Assembly: GCA_022793355.1 (NCBI GenBank)
Contig: JAAWCR010000218.1
Coordinates: forward strand, 1-5,817
Direction: 5' to 3'
DNA from: Lawsonibacter sp.
GTDB taxonomy: Bacteria; Bacillota; Clostridia; Oscillospirales; Oscillospiraceae
Length of the DNA: 5,817 bases
In this document: in pieces, positions 5,620 to 5,817 of the stretch
Position numbering within the stretch: the stretch's first letter is position 1
Layout: the number at the start of each line of letters is the position of its first letter
Position numbers and translations under genes: made by a program
Notes under the pieces: model-generated
Told to the model about the DNA's origin: nothing
Seen by the model: only the letters and a program-made list of their open reading frames with translations
Databases searched by the model: none

Positions 5620-5648
5620 TTGCTTTTCCTGGAAAACTGTGTTATGAT
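5620..5648 (+). promoter_or_regulatory. rpmE promoter (sigma-A type)
   Basis: TTGCTT (5620-5625) and TATGAT (5643-5648) are separated by 17 bases. Transcription would start near 5655, giving a leader of about 45 nt. The spacer holds a small inverted repeat, TTTTCC-T-GGAAAA (5624-5636), which overlaps the end of the -35 box. Confidence 0.8.
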
Positions 5649-5671
5649 ATCAGTTGCGTTTACAAGCATAC

Positions 5672-5692
5672 CCTCATGAGGAGAAAGAGGTG
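5672..5692 (+). promoter_or_regulatory. rpmE leader: palindrome and ribosome binding site
   Basis: AGAGGTG (5686-5692) is the likely Shine-Dalgarno sequence, 8 bases before the ATG at 5701. Just upstream is the perfect palindrome CCTCATGAGG (5672-5681), whose last bases make a second GAGGAG-like purine run. L31 leaders that regulate translation are known in bacteria; whether this short leader belongs to such a class cannot be decided by eye. Confidence 0.6.
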
Positions 5693-5700
5693 AAGATAAA

Positions 5701-5817
5701 ATGAAGGAAGGCCTCCACCCCAACTATCAACAGACCACCATCCGGTGCGCCTGCGGCAATGTGATCGAGACCGGCTCCACCAAGAAGGACATCCGCGTAG
5801 AAGTTTGCTCCAAGTGT
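5701..5817 (+). CDS. rpmE: 50S ribosomal protein L31, N-terminal part
   Basis: The window ends after 39 codons of a protein that is normally about 65-70 residues. The start MKEGLHPNYQ and the CACGN, GST and VEVCSKC stretches are typical of L31. C16, C18, C36 and C39 give the CxC...CxxC zinc-binding set, so this is the zinc-containing (C+) form and not the cysteine-less form (YtiA-type) that replaces it under zinc limitation. It acts in the large ribosomal subunit, near the bridge between subunits. It has its own promoter and ribosome site. The gene is cut by the window edge, not broken. Confidence 0.96.
   Translation, partial: MKEGLHPNYQQTTIRCACGNVIETGSTKKDIRVEVCSKC

Overview
The window looks like a chromosomal segment of a GC-rich Gram-positive anaerobe of the Clostridia, plausibly a gut Oscillospiraceae/Flavonifractor-type organism. 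The evidence is strong AGGAGG-type ribosome sites, a classical T-box leader, consensus sigma-A promoters with 17-base spacers, a long form of 2-isopropylmalate synthase and a zinc-type L31 protein. The lineage is an inference from style and gene content, not a database match.

Region 1 (1-2911, + strand) is a heavy-metal resistance operon, entered near its end. In order it holds the C-terminal tail of an ArsR/SmtB-type metal sensor, a free-standing 70-residue HMA metal-binding protein, a class I SAM-dependent methyltransferase and a P1B-type Zn/Cd/Pb-exporting ATPase that has no HMA domain of its own. The last three are tightly packed, with a 4-base GTGA overlap and then a 13-base gap, so they are very likely co-transcribed and partly translationally coupled. 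The sensor should derepress the operon when metal is in excess. The small HMA protein probably replaces the missing N-terminal domain of the pump. The role of the methyltransferase is not evident and is the most open question here.

Region 2 (about 2959-3000) is a perfect 16-bp hairpin between two convergent genes, which probably ends transcription from both sides.

Region 3 (3002-5022, - strand) is leuA, with a leader of about 300 nt that is a complete leucine T-box riboswitch. A CUG specifier triplet, the 14-base T-box, an antiterminator and a competing intrinsic terminator can all be read directly. Uncharged tRNA-Leu should switch on leucine synthesis. The 385 bases between the leuA start and the next gene are thus almost fully explained by this leader and two back-to-back promoters.

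Region 4 (5016-5612, + strand) is a cysteine hydrolase of the isochorismatase family. Its promoter shares its -35 box with the leuA promoter on the opposite strand, so the two promoters probably compete for RNA polymerase.

Region 5 (5620-5817) is the promoter, leader and first 39 codons of rpmE (ribosomal protein L31), cut by the window end.

I see no CRISPR array, insertion sequence, tRNA or rRNA gene. Most of the window is conventional. The points of interest are the methyltransferase inside a metal-export operon, the split HMA/pump arrangement and the shared -35 box.
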